A stretch of 64,000 bases of DNA, from the NCBI RefSeq assembly GCF_001507645.1, contig NZ_CP013909.1:1116001-1180000 (forward strand), in the 5' to 3' direction. A model generated the notes under the pieces. That model had not been told where the DNA came from and ran no database searches. It worked only from the letters and a program-made list of their open reading frames with translations. The position numbers and the translations under genes are program-made. The stretch comes from Hymenobacter sedentarius. GTDB taxonomy: Bacteria > Bacteroidota > Bacteroidia > Cytophagales > Hymenobacteraceae. Position 1 is the stretch's first letter. Each line of letters opens with the position of its first letter. Shown here piece by piece: positions 43,700-52,565 of this stretch.

Positions 43700-44292
43700 T
43701 CAACTAGCTTCTACCCAGCGAAAGGTCAGGTTGAGCCGGGGGCCAAGTGGGCGGGCCGTTTTGGGCAAGGCATGCTGCCAGTGCCGCTGGGTGGCGCCCC
43801 GCATGAGCAGCAGGCTGCCGGTGGGCAGGTCCAGGCCCAGGGGCGCATGCGCCAGCCCGGCGCGCGGCCGCAAACGGAAGCGCCGGGTAGCGCCCAGGCT
43901 AAGCGAGGCAATAACGGGGGTGAGCCCAGCTCCGGCTCATCGTCAGCGTGCCAGCCCATGCTGTCGCGGCCGTCGCGGTAGTAATTCAGCAGCACGCTGT
44001 TGAAAGTTGAGCTGGTGGCGGCCTCGATGCGCTGGCGCAGGCAGAGCAGGACGGGCGTCCAGGGCCGCGGCTCCCAGCTCAGGCCCGAGTAGGTGTAGTG
44101 GGCCGCGGGGTCTCCGTACCAGGCCGTGAGGCGGGGCTGCGGCACCTCCTGCCCAAACAGCCGGATGGCGCGCTGCTCCCAAACCACCTCCGCCGTGAGT
44201 TGGGTGAGCAGGGCATCAGCTTCAGCCGTCGGTAAAAAAGCAGGATCAAACAGCAGGTCGGCCTGGGGCAGAAGCAGGGGCAGCAGAGCCAT
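43700..44292 (-). pseudogene. alkB: AlkB-like 2-oxoglutarate/Fe(II) dioxygenase, one-base frameshift
   Basis: AlkB repairs alkylated bases by oxidative demethylation. The N-terminal frame runs from ATG 44292 through TWYGDPAAHYTYSGLSW and NSVLLNYYRDGRDSMGWHADDE, which contains the HxD metal ligands. At the 5-G run near 43917-43921 the frame changes. Restoring one base lets the rest read VIASLSLGATRRFRLRPRAG, then HWQHALPKTARPLGPRLNLTFRWVEAS, ending at the stop at 43700-43702. This supplies the second His ligand and the RxNxTFR 2-oxoglutarate motif. As written the protein loses the active site. This may be a real mutation, a slippage site, or an assembly error in a homopolymer. Confidence 0.8.
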
Positions 44293-44355
44293 GGGCAAGG
44301 GGCGCGAAAGGGCGTGTGAAAGCTGCCGGAAAACTCGCCGGCCTGGCAATGCCCG

Positions 44356-45039
44356 CTACTTGGGCATCATTTTCTCCAGCTGCTCGCGCACTTCCTTGGG
44401 CTGCTTCTGCATCAGGTAGTTATTAAGCTTTTGAATGCCAAACAACAGCGCAAAGCACACCAGCAGGGGCGGGAGCCAGCTGCGGTTGCGGTAGCTCACC
44501 GCGCCCACGTAGCGGGGCCAGAACCACAGCACATAAGCCAGAATAGCGGGCAGGTTGAACAGGGGCCCGTACCACGCGCTCAGGCCGTAGCGGGGCAGCG
44601 CCCACTGCAGCGCCAGCGCACCGGCCAGCATGTAGGCCCCAATGAAGAGCAGCAGCCCGAGCAGGGCGCGCTTGCGGTCCAGCCGCCACAGGTTGATGGC
44701 CAGCAGCGTGCCGCCGGCCAGCAGGGTGAAGGGCAGCGAAAACAGCACAATGGTAATCGGCGAATACAGCGCTGGGCCGGTGGGCGCCGCGCTGGGGTCG
44801 GCGGCCACGGCGGCTTGCTCGCGCTCGGCCTCGGCGGCTTCCTCGAGGGCGCGTTGGGCGGCTGCGGCCTCTTCCAGGCCGGGGCGGAGGGCTTCTTCTT
44901 CGGGGGCGGGCTGCCCGCGGCGGCGCAACTCGTCGAAGGCCGCCAACACGGCGGCTTCGCGGTACTGGACATGGCCGGTCACGTATTCGCGCAGGGCCGC
45001 GTCGGTCTTGAGCAGCATCTTGGCGGCGTAATCTTCCAT
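44356..45039 (-). CDS. Membrane protein of unknown function with N-terminal cytosolic helical part
   Basis: 227 residues from the ATG at 45039. Residues ~1-95 are charged and Ala/Glu-rich (AAVLAAFDELRRRG, then EEAAEAEREQ), probably helical. Four hydrophobic spans follow: PITIVLFSLPFTLLAGGTLLAINLW, ALLGLLLFIGAYMLAGALALQ, YGPLFNLPAILAYVLWFW and WLPPLLVCFALLFGIQKL. It starts 83 bp past the kynU stop and ends 63 bp before the alkB-like gene, all on the - strand. I do not recognise the family. Confidence 0.75.
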   Translation of the reverse strand: MEDYAAKMLLKTDAALREYVTGHVQYREAAVLAAFDELRRRGQPAPEEEALRPGLEEAAAAQRALEEAAEAEREQAAVAADPSAAPTGPALYSPITIVLFSLPFTLLAGGTLLAINLWRLDRKRALLGLLLFIGAYMLAGALALQWALPRYGLSAWYGPLFNLPAILAYVLWFWPRYVGAVSYRNRSWLPPLLVCFALLFGIQKLNNYLMQKQPKEVREQLEKMMPK

Positions 45040-45122
45040 AGCAATTGAGGAATTAGGAAAGTAGAAGGGGTGTGGGTGGGGCATCGAGCAAGGTGCGGAA
45101 GTAGTTTTTCCGGCCTCTTTCT

Positions 45123-46403
45123 TCATTCCTCAGTGAAGAAGCGCGCCAACGCCTCGCCCACCCGGCTTACATCCTCAAACGAATTATAGAGCGGCACGGG
45201 TGCCAGGCGAATGACGTTGGGCTCCCGCCAATCGGCGATGATGCCCCGGCCGGCCAGGAAGTTGAACAGCTCGCGGCCCCGCTGGTGCACCAGCACCGAG
45301 AGCTGGCAGCCGCGTTGGGCGGGGTCCGGGGGGGTGATGATTTCCAGCTGGGTGGTGGGCAGCCCCAGCCCGCGGATAAGGGTTTCGAGGTAGGCGGTGA
45401 GCTGCTCGCTCTTGCGGCGCAGCGCGGCCATGCCCCCGGCGCGCTCAACAATCTCGAGGCTCGCGCGGTGAATAGCCATCGGGAAAATCTGGGCATTCGA
45501 GAGCTGCCAGCCGGCCGCGCCGGGCATGGGCCGGAAGCCTTTTTTCATTTGAAACCTATCGGACGGGTCGTGGCCCCACCAGCCGGCCAGCCGCACCAAA
45601 TCGGGCCGCTGGGCAAACCGCTCGTGCACAAACACGCCCGACGTGCCCCCGGGCCCCGAGTTCAGGTACTTATAAGAGCACCAGCAAGCAAAATCCACGT
45701 CCCAGTCGTGCAGGTTCAGCTCCAGGTTGCCGGCCGCGTGGGCCAGGTCGAAGCCCACCAGCGCGCCCACCGCGTGGCCTGCCCGCGTGATGGCGGCCAT
45801 ATCGAAGGCCTGCCCGGTATAATAATTTACTCCCCCGATGAGCACGGTGGCCAGCGAGTCGCCCAGCTCCTGAATGGTGGCTTCGATGTCGCCCGTGCGC
45901 AGGGTGTGCTCGCCGGGGCGCGGCAGCAGCTCCACTATCACGTCGGCGGGGTCGAGGCTGTGCAGGCGGGCTTGGCTTTCGATGGCGTACTGGTCGGATG
46001 GGAAGGCGCCGCCTTCCATCAGAATCTTGTAGCGCGTGGCCGTGGGGCGGTAAAACGACACCAGCAGCAAGTGCAGGTTGACGGTGAGGCTGTTCATCAC
46101 CACCACCTCAAGGGGCCGGGCGCCCACCAGGTGGGCCGAGGCCGCAGCCAACGTTTCGTGGTAGTGCATCCAGGGGGAGGTGCCGTGGAAGTGGCCTTCT
46201 ACGCCCAGCCGCTCCCAGGCCTCAAACTCCTGCTCTACCGCGGCGCGGGCCGCCTTGGGCTGCAGGCCCAGCGAGTTGCCGCAGAAGTAGGCGCACGGCC
46301 GGCCGTCGGGGCCGGGCGGAATGTGAAACTCCTGGCGGAAAGCCGCTAGCGGGTCGTTGGTGTCGAGTTGGGCAGCGGAGAGAGGAGCGGGGGTGTAGGT
46401 CAT
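45123..46403 (-). CDS. kynU: Kynureninase
   Basis: 426 residues, the usual kynureninase length. A PLP enzyme that cleaves 3-hydroxykynurenine to 3-hydroxyanthranilate and alanine. Landmarks: CAYFCGNSLGLQPKAAR near the start, FHGTSPWMHYHETLA, VVMNSLTVNLHLLLVSFY, FDLAHAAGNLELNLHDWDVDFACWCSYKYLNSGPGG with the PLP-binding Lys, and GWWGHDPSDRFQMKKGFRPMPGAAGWQLSNAQIF. All expected blocks are present. It lies between an amidohydrolase gene for the next steps and a membrane protein gene, on one strand. Confidence 0.97.
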   Translation of the reverse strand: MTYTPAPLSAAQLDTNDPLAAFRQEFHIPPGPDGRPCAYFCGNSLGLQPKAARAAVEQEFEAWERLGVEGHFHGTSPWMHYHETLAAASAHLVGARPLEVVVMNSLTVNLHLLLVSFYRPTATRYKILMEGGAFPSDQYAIESQARLHSLDPADVIVELLPRPGEHTLRTGDIEATIQELGDSLATVLIGGVNYYTGQAFDMAAITRAGHAVGALVGFDLAHAAGNLELNLHDWDVDFACWCSYKYLNSGPGGTSGVFVHERFAQRPDLVRLAGWWGHDPSDRFQMKKGFRPMPGAAGWQLSNAQIFPMAIHRASLEIVERAGGMAALRRKSEQLTAYLETLIRGLGLPTTQLEIITPPDPAQRGCQLSVLVHQRGRELFNFLAGRGIIADWREPNVIRLAPVPLYNSFEDVSRVGEALARFFTEE

Positions 46404-46474
46404 GCGGGCGCAAATATCGGCGGTAGGCAGCGCGCCCCGTTGCGGCCGGCCGGAAAGATTCGGGCAATGGCCAC

Positions 46475-47509
46475 CTAGCGGCCGGCCAGCAGAGAGGGTG
46501 CCGTGATAAATCGCTCCTGGGCCAGTCCCAACCAGTCCAGCGCGTTCTGGCCCAGCATCTGCGCCTTAATGTCATCCGAAAACGGCATAGACTTGATGAG
46601 CTGGCCGGGTTCCAGCTCGCCCAGCGGGAAGGGATAGTCCGAGCCCAACGTGATTTTGTCGGCCCCGAGGGTCTTTACCAAGTAGTCGAGCATCAGCGGG
46701 TCGTGCACCAGGGAGTCGACCCAAAACTTGCCCAGGTAGTTGCGCGGATTGTGAGGGTTGTCCACGGCGCAGAGGTCGGGCCGCACCTGCCAGCCGTGCT
46801 CGATGCGCCCGATGGTGCTGGCAAACGAGCCCCCGCCGTGGGCCACCGCCACGCGCAGCCGGGGCAGCCGCTCCAACACCCCGCCGAATATCAGGGAGCA
46901 GAGCGCCAGGGTGCTTTCGGCGGGCATGCCCACCAGCCAGGGCAGCCAGTACTTGGGCATTTTCTGCTGGGCCATCATGTCCCAGGGGTGCACAAATACG
47001 CAGGCGCCTAGCTCCTGGGCGGCGGCAAATACTTCAAAGAGCTCCGGCTGGTCGAGGTTCCAGTCGTTTACGTGCGAGCCGATTTGAACGCCGGCCAGCC
47101 CAATTTTCATGCAGCGCTCCAGCTCCTGGATGGCCAGCATGGGTGCCTGCATCGGAATGGTGCCCAGCCCCACGTAGCGGGTGGGGTAGCGGTGCACCAC
47201 GTCGGCAATGTGGTCGTTGAGCAGCTGGCTCAAGTCGAGGCAGTCGGCAGGCTTGGCCCAGTAGCTGAACATCACGGGCACGGTGCTCAGCACCTGCACC
47301 TGCACCCCAAACTGGTTGTACTCGCGCAGCCGCACGGCCGGGTCCCAGCAGTTGTCTTGTACCTCGCGGAAGAACTTGTCGTCCTGCATCATGCGGGCGC
47401 AGCACGGCTTGTGGTGCTCTAGCCGGATGAAGCCCCCGTAGCCGTAGCGCTCCGCTAAGTTGGGCCAGCGCTCGGGCAGGATGTGGGTGTGGATGTCGAT
47501 GGAAAGCAC
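46475..47509 (-). CDS. nbaD: 2-amino-3-carboxymuconate 6-semialdehyde decarboxylase (ACMSD)
   Basis: 344 residues of the amidohydrolase superfamily. ACMSD removes CO2 from 2-amino-3-carboxymuconate semialdehyde, steering tryptophan carbon to acetyl-CoA rather than NAD. Metal-binding [12 protein letters not shown] sits at the N terminus, followed by VFVHPWDM (His), [18 protein letters not shown] (His) and [13 protein letters not shown] (Asp). [22 protein letters not shown] and [14 protein letters not shown] are typical of ACMSD. It is 71 bp upstream of kynU on the same strand and is preceded by an intergenic gap containing no obvious promoter. Confidence 0.95.
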   Translation of the reverse strand: MLSIDIHTHILPERWPNLAERYGYGGFIRLEHHKPCCARMMQDDKFFREVQDNCWDPAVRLREYNQFGVQVQVLSTVPVMFSYWAKPADCLDLSQLLNDHIADVVHRYPTRYVGLGTIPMQAPMLAIQELERCMKIGLAGVQIGSHVNDWNLDQPELFEVFAAAQELGACVFVHPWDMMAQQKMPKYWLPWLVGMPAESTLALCSLIFGGVLERLPRLRVAVAHGGGSFASTIGRIEHGWQVRPDLCAVDNPHNPRNYLGKFWVDSLVHDPLMLDYLVKTLGADKITLGSDYPFPLGELEPGQLIKSMPFSDDIKAQMLGQNALDWLGLAQERFITAPSLLAGR

Positions 47510-47550
47510 GGGTGGGGCGGGCGAGCTAGGGATTAGAGGGGATAGGACGA

Positions 47551-48831
47551 TTAAAAAAACTTACTGAAATACAGCTCGCGGGTGTTTTTGTCGTCGAGCA
47601 AATAGCCGGTGGCGTACTGCCAGGTTTGCCACAAGTTAAGCGTGATGCACAGCACCACGGCCGCTTGCAGCCCCGCTTGGAGCGGCCGGCTCCAGCCACG
47701 GGCCACGGCCAGCAGCGCCGCAAGGGGCAACGCCAGCAGCGGGTAGAGGCTGACCAACGGCCGGGCGCTGAAACCGCCGCCGTACCACCACGCCTCCCAG
47801 CTAAAGGTAACGTAGAGCAGCACTGGCAGCAGCACCAGCGCCGGCACCACCGCGGCCGGCAGGCGTCGCCGAGCGGCCACCAGGCCCAGCAGCATCAGCC
47901 CGGCCAGGGGCGTGTACAGCAGCCAGCCCTTGCGGAAGCTAAAGAGCCCGTACAGCACGTGAGGCTGCGAAAAGTAGAAGTGTTCCACACTGTAGCTGTC
48001 GACCACCCAGTGCCCGGACACGACGCGCCAGAACAGGAATTGCAGGCTCAGCACTGCCGCCCCCACGGCCGCCGCCAGGCCCCATTGGCCGGCGTGCGCC
48101 AGCAGCAGCGCCGGCCGCTGCCGCAGCGCCGCCCACGACGTGATGCCCCAGGTGAGCGGAATCACAACATACAGGGCTTCGGTGAAGCGGCAGAGCGTGG
48201 CCAGGCCCAGGAAAAGCCCCACGCCCACGGCCCAGCGCGGCCGGAACGTTTCGTACCACCGCACGGTGCAGTACAGCAAGGCCGCCTGCCACATAAATAA
48301 GGCCGCGTGCGCCATGGCCGCGTCGTAAGTGCAGTAGTTGAAATAGTTGGTGCCCAGCCCCACGCCAGCCAGTGCCCAGGCCGTGCGGCGGTCGTCGAAG
48401 AAGTGCAGCAGCAGCTTGCGCACTATCCACAGGCCCAGCAGGCCATACACCAGCCCGGCCAGCATGACGCTGTGCTGGTAGGGGCGCGAAAAGCCATCGG
48501 CGCGGTAGCGGTGGCTGAGGCAAGCGTAGGCATGCGCGCCCGCAAACCACGGCAGCTCGCCCAGTGCCACGCCCAGCGGGTATTTCGATATTACGCGGCC
48601 ATCGGGCAGCGTGTAAAGGCCCCGCTCCTGGGGCCGGCCGGCGGCCAGGGCCAGCCGTTGCAACGAGTCGGCCCGGCCGAGGTCGTGGTAGATAAAGGCC
48701 GACGGCAGGTAAGCGTAGTAGCCGCCCGCATCGTAATCCAGTACATCCAGCGCCTTCCACGGCCGGTCCTGAAACACGGCCAGCGTGGCCAGCACCGCCA
48801 CCACCAGCCACACGTGTAGCGAACGCACCAC
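47551..48831 (-). CDS. Multi-pass membrane protein, GT-C-like glycosyltransferase candidate
   Basis: 426 residues with ~10-11 hydrophobic spans and a short N-terminal anchor. An acidic pair lies in the first loop ([23 protein letters not shown]), followed by [28 protein letters not shown] and [11 protein letters not shown] follow near the C terminus. The same four motifs recur in the protein at 52566, so they form a family. GT-C transferases use polyprenyl-phosphate sugars and have acidic residues in the first periplasmic loop. It starts 4 bp after the nbaC stop. Assignment as a sugar transferase is inferred. Confidence 0.65.
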   Translation of the reverse strand: MVRSLHVWLVVAVLATLAVFQDRPWKALDVLDYDAGGYYAYLPSAFIYHDLGRADSLQRLALAAGRPQERGLYTLPDGRVISKYPLGVALGELPWFAGAHAYACLSHRYRADGFSRPYQHSVMLAGLVYGLLGLWIVRKLLLHFFDDRRTAWALAGVGLGTNYFNYCTYDAAMAHAALFMWQAALLYCTVRWYETFRPRWAVGVGLFLGLATLCRFTEALYVVIPLTWGITSWAALRQRPALLLAHAGQWGLAAAVGAAVLSLQFLFWRVVSGHWVVDSYSVEHFYFSQPHVLYGLFSFRKGWLLYTPLAGLMLLGLVAARRRLPAAVVPALVLLPVLLYVTFSWEAWWYGGGFSARPLVSLYPLLALPLAALLAVARGWSRPLQAGLQAAVVLCITLNLWQTWQYATGYLLDDKNTRELYFSKFF

Positions 48832-48835
48832 CCGC

Positions 48836-49366
48836 TTAGCCGGCCACTGGCGCGGGCGCCTCCATGTAGGTGCCGCAGTTTTTACAGGTGCGCAGGTCCT
48901 CCGAAGCCCAGAACTTGTTCATGATGGGCGGGAGCTGGGCCACGATGTCGGTGATGACGGCGAACTCCTCGTAGAGCTTGTGGCCGCAGTTTTCGCAGTA
49001 CCACTGAAAGCCGTCGAGCTCGCCGGGCTCGCGGTAGCGCTCCAGCACCAGGCCCACCGTGCCGGCCGGGCGGCGGGGCGAGTGGGGCACGTTGGGCGGC
49101 AGCAGGAACATCTCGCCGGGCCCGATGGGGATGTCCACCGGCTGGCCGTCTTCGATGATTTTCACCGTCATCGTGCCTTCGATTTGCCAGAACAGCTCCT
49201 CGCCGGCGTCCACGTGGTAATCTTTGCGGGCGTTGGGGCCGCCCACTACCATCACGATGAAGTCCTTGTTATCTTTGAATACCTGCTGGTTGCCCACTGG
49301 CGGCTTCAGCAAATGGCGGTGTTCGTCAATCCACTGTTGGAAGTTGAAGGGGCGGGCGATGGGCAT
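48836..49366 (-). CDS. nbaC: 3-hydroxyanthranilate 3,4-dioxygenase
   Basis: 176 residues from the ATG at 49366. A cupin enzyme that opens the ring of 3-hydroxyanthranilate to give 2-amino-3-carboxymuconate semialdehyde. Metal ligands sit in KDYHVDAGEELFWQIEG (His, Glu) and NVPHSPRRP (His). The C terminus has CENCGHKLYEE and CKNCGTYME, a second rubredoxin-like Fe site of two CxxC pairs found in bacterial HAO enzymes. It is followed, four bases later, by the GT-C-like gene at 47551. Confidence 0.96.
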   Translation of the reverse strand: MPIARPFNFQQWIDEHRHLLKPPVGNQQVFKDNKDFIVMVVGGPNARKDYHVDAGEELFWQIEGTMTVKIIEDGQPVDIPIGPGEMFLLPPNVPHSPRRPAGTVGLVLERYREPGELDGFQWYCENCGHKLYEEFAVITDIVAQLPPIMNKFWASEDLRTCKNCGTYMEAPAPVAG

Positions 49367-49462
49367 AGGATGGGCGGATGAAGGTGGAAAAGACAAAAAA
49401 GCGCGAAACAGGGACTGGCGGCGTACCAAGCGCCGGCTCGTAAAAACAACCGAGCGGCCGGC

Positions 49463-50743
49463 CTAGGCCACCCACTCGTGCTGCAAAAAACGGGCGAGCA
49501 GCCACAGCAACAGCCCCGTGCCCACCAGCAAGGTAGGCAGCAGCGCCAGCCGCCGCACCCGCGGGTGCAGGTGGGCATTGAGCGCCCACAGCAGCACCGC
49601 GCCGCTCACCAACGTAAAGCCCAGCAGGGTGCGAATATGGCCATACGCGGCAAACAAGCCCAACCAAGTTACTTCCATCAGCCCAAGTAGCGCTAGCAGC
49701 TGCCGGTTGGACAGCCGCACGCGGCGCACGAACTCCGCCAGCAGCAGCAGGAAGTAGGGCGTGGCGTATACGTAGCGGCTCAAACTGACCAGCACGCCGC
49801 CCTTGGTGGCCAGCGTGACCAGCGTGATGCCTGCCACGTACGCCAACGAAAAGACAGCCGGCCGGGCCGAAGCGGGCAGCGGCCGGCGCCAGTGCCGGTA
49901 TGCGAGCCAGCCTAGTCCCGCCGCGCAGCCCAGCCCAATGAGCAGGGCCGGGGCTTCGAAGCGGGTTTGAAACGACCCGCCCCAGTTGGCCAGGGGCAGG
50001 GCAGGCCAGCGCAAGCGGTTGTCCCAGAGGCGCTGGGCGGCAAAGAACACAAACCACCGTCCCGTGTACCAATAATGCACCACCACGCTGATGCCCAGGC
50101 CCAATAGCGTGGCGCCCGCTGCAGCCAGCGTAGGCCAAAGCCCGGCCCGCCGGTCCCGGTAAGCCAGCACAAACGTGGCCACCACCGCAGGCAGCATCAC
50201 AAACGCCGCCGACCGGCTCGTGCAACTCAACACCAAGCCCAGGCAATACAGCCACAGCACGTTTTGGCGCAGCGCCACCAGCACCAACACCCCGCTGGCA
50301 AAGAATACGGCCTCGCTGTACGGCAGGACCATAAACAGCAACGAAGGCACGGTGAGCAACAAAGCCATTTGCCGCCGCGACCAGGCAAACTGCCAGGCCA
50401 GCACCGCGAAGCTGACAGCAAACAGCCCGAGGTTGAGCAGGCTTATGGTCACGGCCGATACGTTCAGCCAGCGCCACAGGAAAGGAAAAAGCGGAAAGAA
50501 TGCCGTTCGCATCACGTCGTAGCCGTGCAGGCGGATGTGCAGGTAGTGCAGGGCGTCCCAGTGTCCAAAGGCGCCTTGCGTGAGGTGCCACGCGCTTGGG
50601 AAGGCCGCATCCAGGGCCAGCACCAGCAGCACCAGCGCGCTGCACCACGCCCCGGCTCCCACCAGGCATGGGGCAAAGGAAAGCGGAAAGCGAGCCTGCT
50701 CAACGCGGAGTGCCGGGGCCACGGCAGGAAAGAGAGCAAGCAT
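49463..50743 (-). CDS. Multi-pass mannosyltransferase-like membrane protein (PIG-V-like)
   Basis: 426 residues from the ATG at 50743 (a TTG 14 codons earlier is possible). There are 10-12 hydrophobic spans. The loop FGHWDALHYLHIRLHGYDVMRTAFFPLFPFLWRWL has the W-D-x-x-x-Y, H-G-Y and FFPLFP words of PIG-V/GPI-mannosyltransferase-2-like proteins, with the catalytic acidic residue next to Trp. A further loop reads HYWYTGRWFVFFAAQRLW, and SRYVYATPYFLLLL lies near the C terminus. The protein probably adds a hexose from a polyprenyl-phosphate sugar. The gene is divergent from the SDR gene and ends 97 bp before the nbaC start. Confidence 0.75.
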   Translation of the reverse strand: MLALFPAVAPALRVEQARFPLSFAPCLVGAGAWCSALVLLVLALDAAFPSAWHLTQGAFGHWDALHYLHIRLHGYDVMRTAFFPLFPFLWRWLNVSAVTISLLNLGLFAVSFAVLAWQFAWSRRQMALLLTVPSLLFMVLPYSEAVFFASGVLVLVALRQNVLWLYCLGLVLSCTSRSAAFVMLPAVVATFVLAYRDRRAGLWPTLAAAGATLLGLGISVVVHYWYTGRWFVFFAAQRLWDNRLRWPALPLANWGGSFQTRFEAPALLIGLGCAAGLGWLAYRHWRRPLPASARPAVFSLAYVAGITLVTLATKGGVLVSLSRYVYATPYFLLLLAEFVRRVRLSNRQLLALLGLMEVTWLGLFAAYGHIRTLLGFTLVSGAVLLWALNAHLHPRVRRLALLPTLLVGTGLLLWLLARFLQHEWVA

Positions 50744-50914
50744 GCTTGAGGCAGTAGATACGGGCAGATAGAAGGAAAGCAGCAAGCGGCCAGAGCAGTA
50801 CCTCGCCTAAAACTCGTCACTATTTTGTGCCCAATTTCGCACTTTTACGGGCAAGTCTTCTCGGCTACCGCCCAGCTTGCCCATTTTGCGGCTCCACTCA
50901 GCTCAATCCTTCCC

Positions 50915-51700
50915 ATGGACCTACTCCCGTATCGCGCCCTGGTGGGCGGCAGCACCCAAGGCATCGGCCGCGCAGTGGCCCAACTTTTGGCCGAGCACGG
51001 CTGCGCCATCACACTGCTGGCCCGCAACGAAGAGCGCCTGCGCGAGGTGGTGGCCGAGCTGCCCGCCCCCACCGGCCACGAGCACGATTATTTGGTGGCC
51101 GATTTCAACGACCCCGAGCACCTGGCCCAAGTAGTGCAGGATTACCTGGCCCAACACCCCACCGGCTTTCACATTCTGGTGAACAACACCGGCGGCCCTC
51201 CCGGCGGGCCCCTGCTCGAGGCGCCCGTGGCCGCCCTGCAGGCGGCCTTCCAGCAGCACGTGGTGTGCAACCACCTGCTGGCCCAGGCCGTGGTGCCAGC
51301 CATGCGGCAGGCGGGGTTTGGGCGCATCATCAACATCGTGAGCACCTCCGTGAAAATTCCGCTGCCGGGGCTTGGCGTAAGCAACACCATCCGCGGGGCG
51401 GTGGCGAGTTGGGCCAAAACCCTGGCCAATGAGCTGGGCTCGCACGGCATCACTGTCAACAACGTGCTGCCCGGTGCCACGCTCACCCAGCGGCACATTT
51501 CGCTGGTGGAGAAAAAAGCCGCCCAAACCGGCCAGTCGGCCGAGGCCGTCGAAGCCGAGATGCTCAAGCTCATCCCGGCCCGGCGCTTCGGCCTTCCCGA
51601 GGAAGTGGCCGCGGCCGTTGCCTTCCTGGCCTCCCCGGCCGCCGGCTACATCAACGGCACCAGCGTGCCAGTAGACGGCGGGCGCACAGGAAGCCTGTAG
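50915..51700 (+). CDS. SDR family oxidoreductase, atypical active site
   Basis: 261 residues from the ATG at 50915. The cofactor motif is GGSTQGIGRAVAQLLAEHG (TGxxxGxG type) and the next strand reads LVNNTGGPPGG. The expected catalytic SxnYxxxK reads STSVKIPLPGLGVSNTIRG: the Tyr is Ser and the Lys is Arg, so this belongs to a divergent SDR subgroup whose activity is uncertain. PAGRRFG-like RRFGLPEEVAAAVAFLASPAAGYINGTSVPVDGG is the normal C terminus. It lies between kynurenine and glycan genes but its partner pathway cannot be told. Confidence 0.9.
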   Translation: MDLLPYRALVGGSTQGIGRAVAQLLAEHGCAITLLARNEERLREVVAELPAPTGHEHDYLVADFNDPEHLAQVVQDYLAQHPTGFHILVNNTGGPPGGPLLEAPVAALQAAFQQHVVCNHLLAQAVVPAMRQAGFGRIINIVSTSVKIPLPGLGVSNTIRGAVASWAKTLANELGSHGITVNNVLPGATLTQRHISLVEKKAAQTGQSAEAVEAEMLKLIPARRFGLPEEVAAAVAFLASPAAGYINGTSVPVDGGRTGSL

Positions 51701-51759
51701 CGCGGCGCCCGATGCGGCAGCCGGCCACGAGAAGGAGGCTTTATTTGAACATCACGCTT

Positions 51760-51796
51760 TCGCTTTCTTCCGAGCTCCGCATTAAAACTACCTTTG
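51760..51796 (+). promoter_or_regulatory. Candidate promoter of the GT2 gene
   Basis: The -7 element TACCTTTG (51789-51796, exact TAnnTTTG) with TTTC at 51764-51767, about 21 nt upstream, in place of TTTG. The GTG start follows 31 nt later. Confidence 0.45.
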
Positions 51797-51827
51797 TTTC
51801 TTTCCAGCTGCGCCCCGCGTTTTTCTT

Positions 51828-52553
51828 GTGGTAAAATTCGATACCCTTTCCATCGTTATCCCGGTTTACAACGAAGCCCGTACCATCCATCAGATTCTGG
51901 ATTTGCTGCGCGAGCTGAAGCTGGTGAATAACATCGGCAAGGAAATCATCCTGGTCAACGACTGCTCCACCGACGGCTCCGGTGATACCATTCGGGCCTA
52001 CGCCGCGCGCTACCCCGAAATGGGCCTGCGCCTGCTGGAGCACGCCGTGAACCAGGGGAAAGGGGCGGCCCTACACACGGGCATCCGCGAGGCCACCGGC
52101 GACTACGTCATCATTCAGGACGCCGACCTGGAGTACGACCCCGAGGAGTACAACCTGCTCATCAAACCCATTCTCAAAGGCTTTGCCGACGTCGTGTTTG
52201 GCTCGCGTTTTATGGGCGGCAACCCGCACCGCATCCTATTCTTCTGGCACAGCATCGGCAACTACTGGCTCACCCTGTTTTCGAACATGGTGACCGACCT
52301 GAACCTGACCGACATGGAGACCTGCTACAAGATGTTCCGGCGCGACATCATCCAGGGCCTGCAGCTGGAGGAAAAGCGTTTCGGCTTCGAGCCCGAGGTG
52401 ACGGCCAAAGTGGCCCGCGTGCCCCACGTGCGCATCTACGAAGTGGGCATCAGCTACTATGGCCGCACCTACGCCGAGGGCAAAAAGATAGGCTGGCGCG
52501 ACGGCTTCCGGGCCATCTACTGCATTCTCAAGTACGGGCTGCTGGGGCAGTAA
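51828..52553 (+). CDS. GT2 glycosyltransferase, polyprenyl-phosphate mannose/glucose synthase-like (DPM1 type)
   Basis: 241 residues with a GTG start. The GT-A fold is clear: [75 protein letters not shown] (DAD metal site), [20 protein letters not shown] and [13 protein letters not shown], then [21 protein letters not shown]. This matches the enzymes that make polyprenyl-phosphate sugars, without the C-terminal membrane spans. The product would feed the GT-C enzymes nearby. Convergent with the next - strand gene, 12 bp apart. Confidence 0.92.
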   Translation: MVKFDTLSIVIPVYNEARTIHQILDLLRELKLVNNIGKEIILVNDCSTDGSGDTIRAYAARYPEMGLRLLEHAVNQGKGAALHTGIREATGDYVIIQDADLEYDPEEYNLLIKPILKGFADVVFGSRFMGGNPHRILFFWHSIGNYWLTLFSNMVTDLNLTDMETCYKMFRRDIIQGLQLEEKRFGFEPEVTAKVARVPHVRIYEVGISYYGRTYAEGKKIGWRDGFRAIYCILKYGLLGQ

Positions 52554-52565
52554 GCAGCGCACGCG

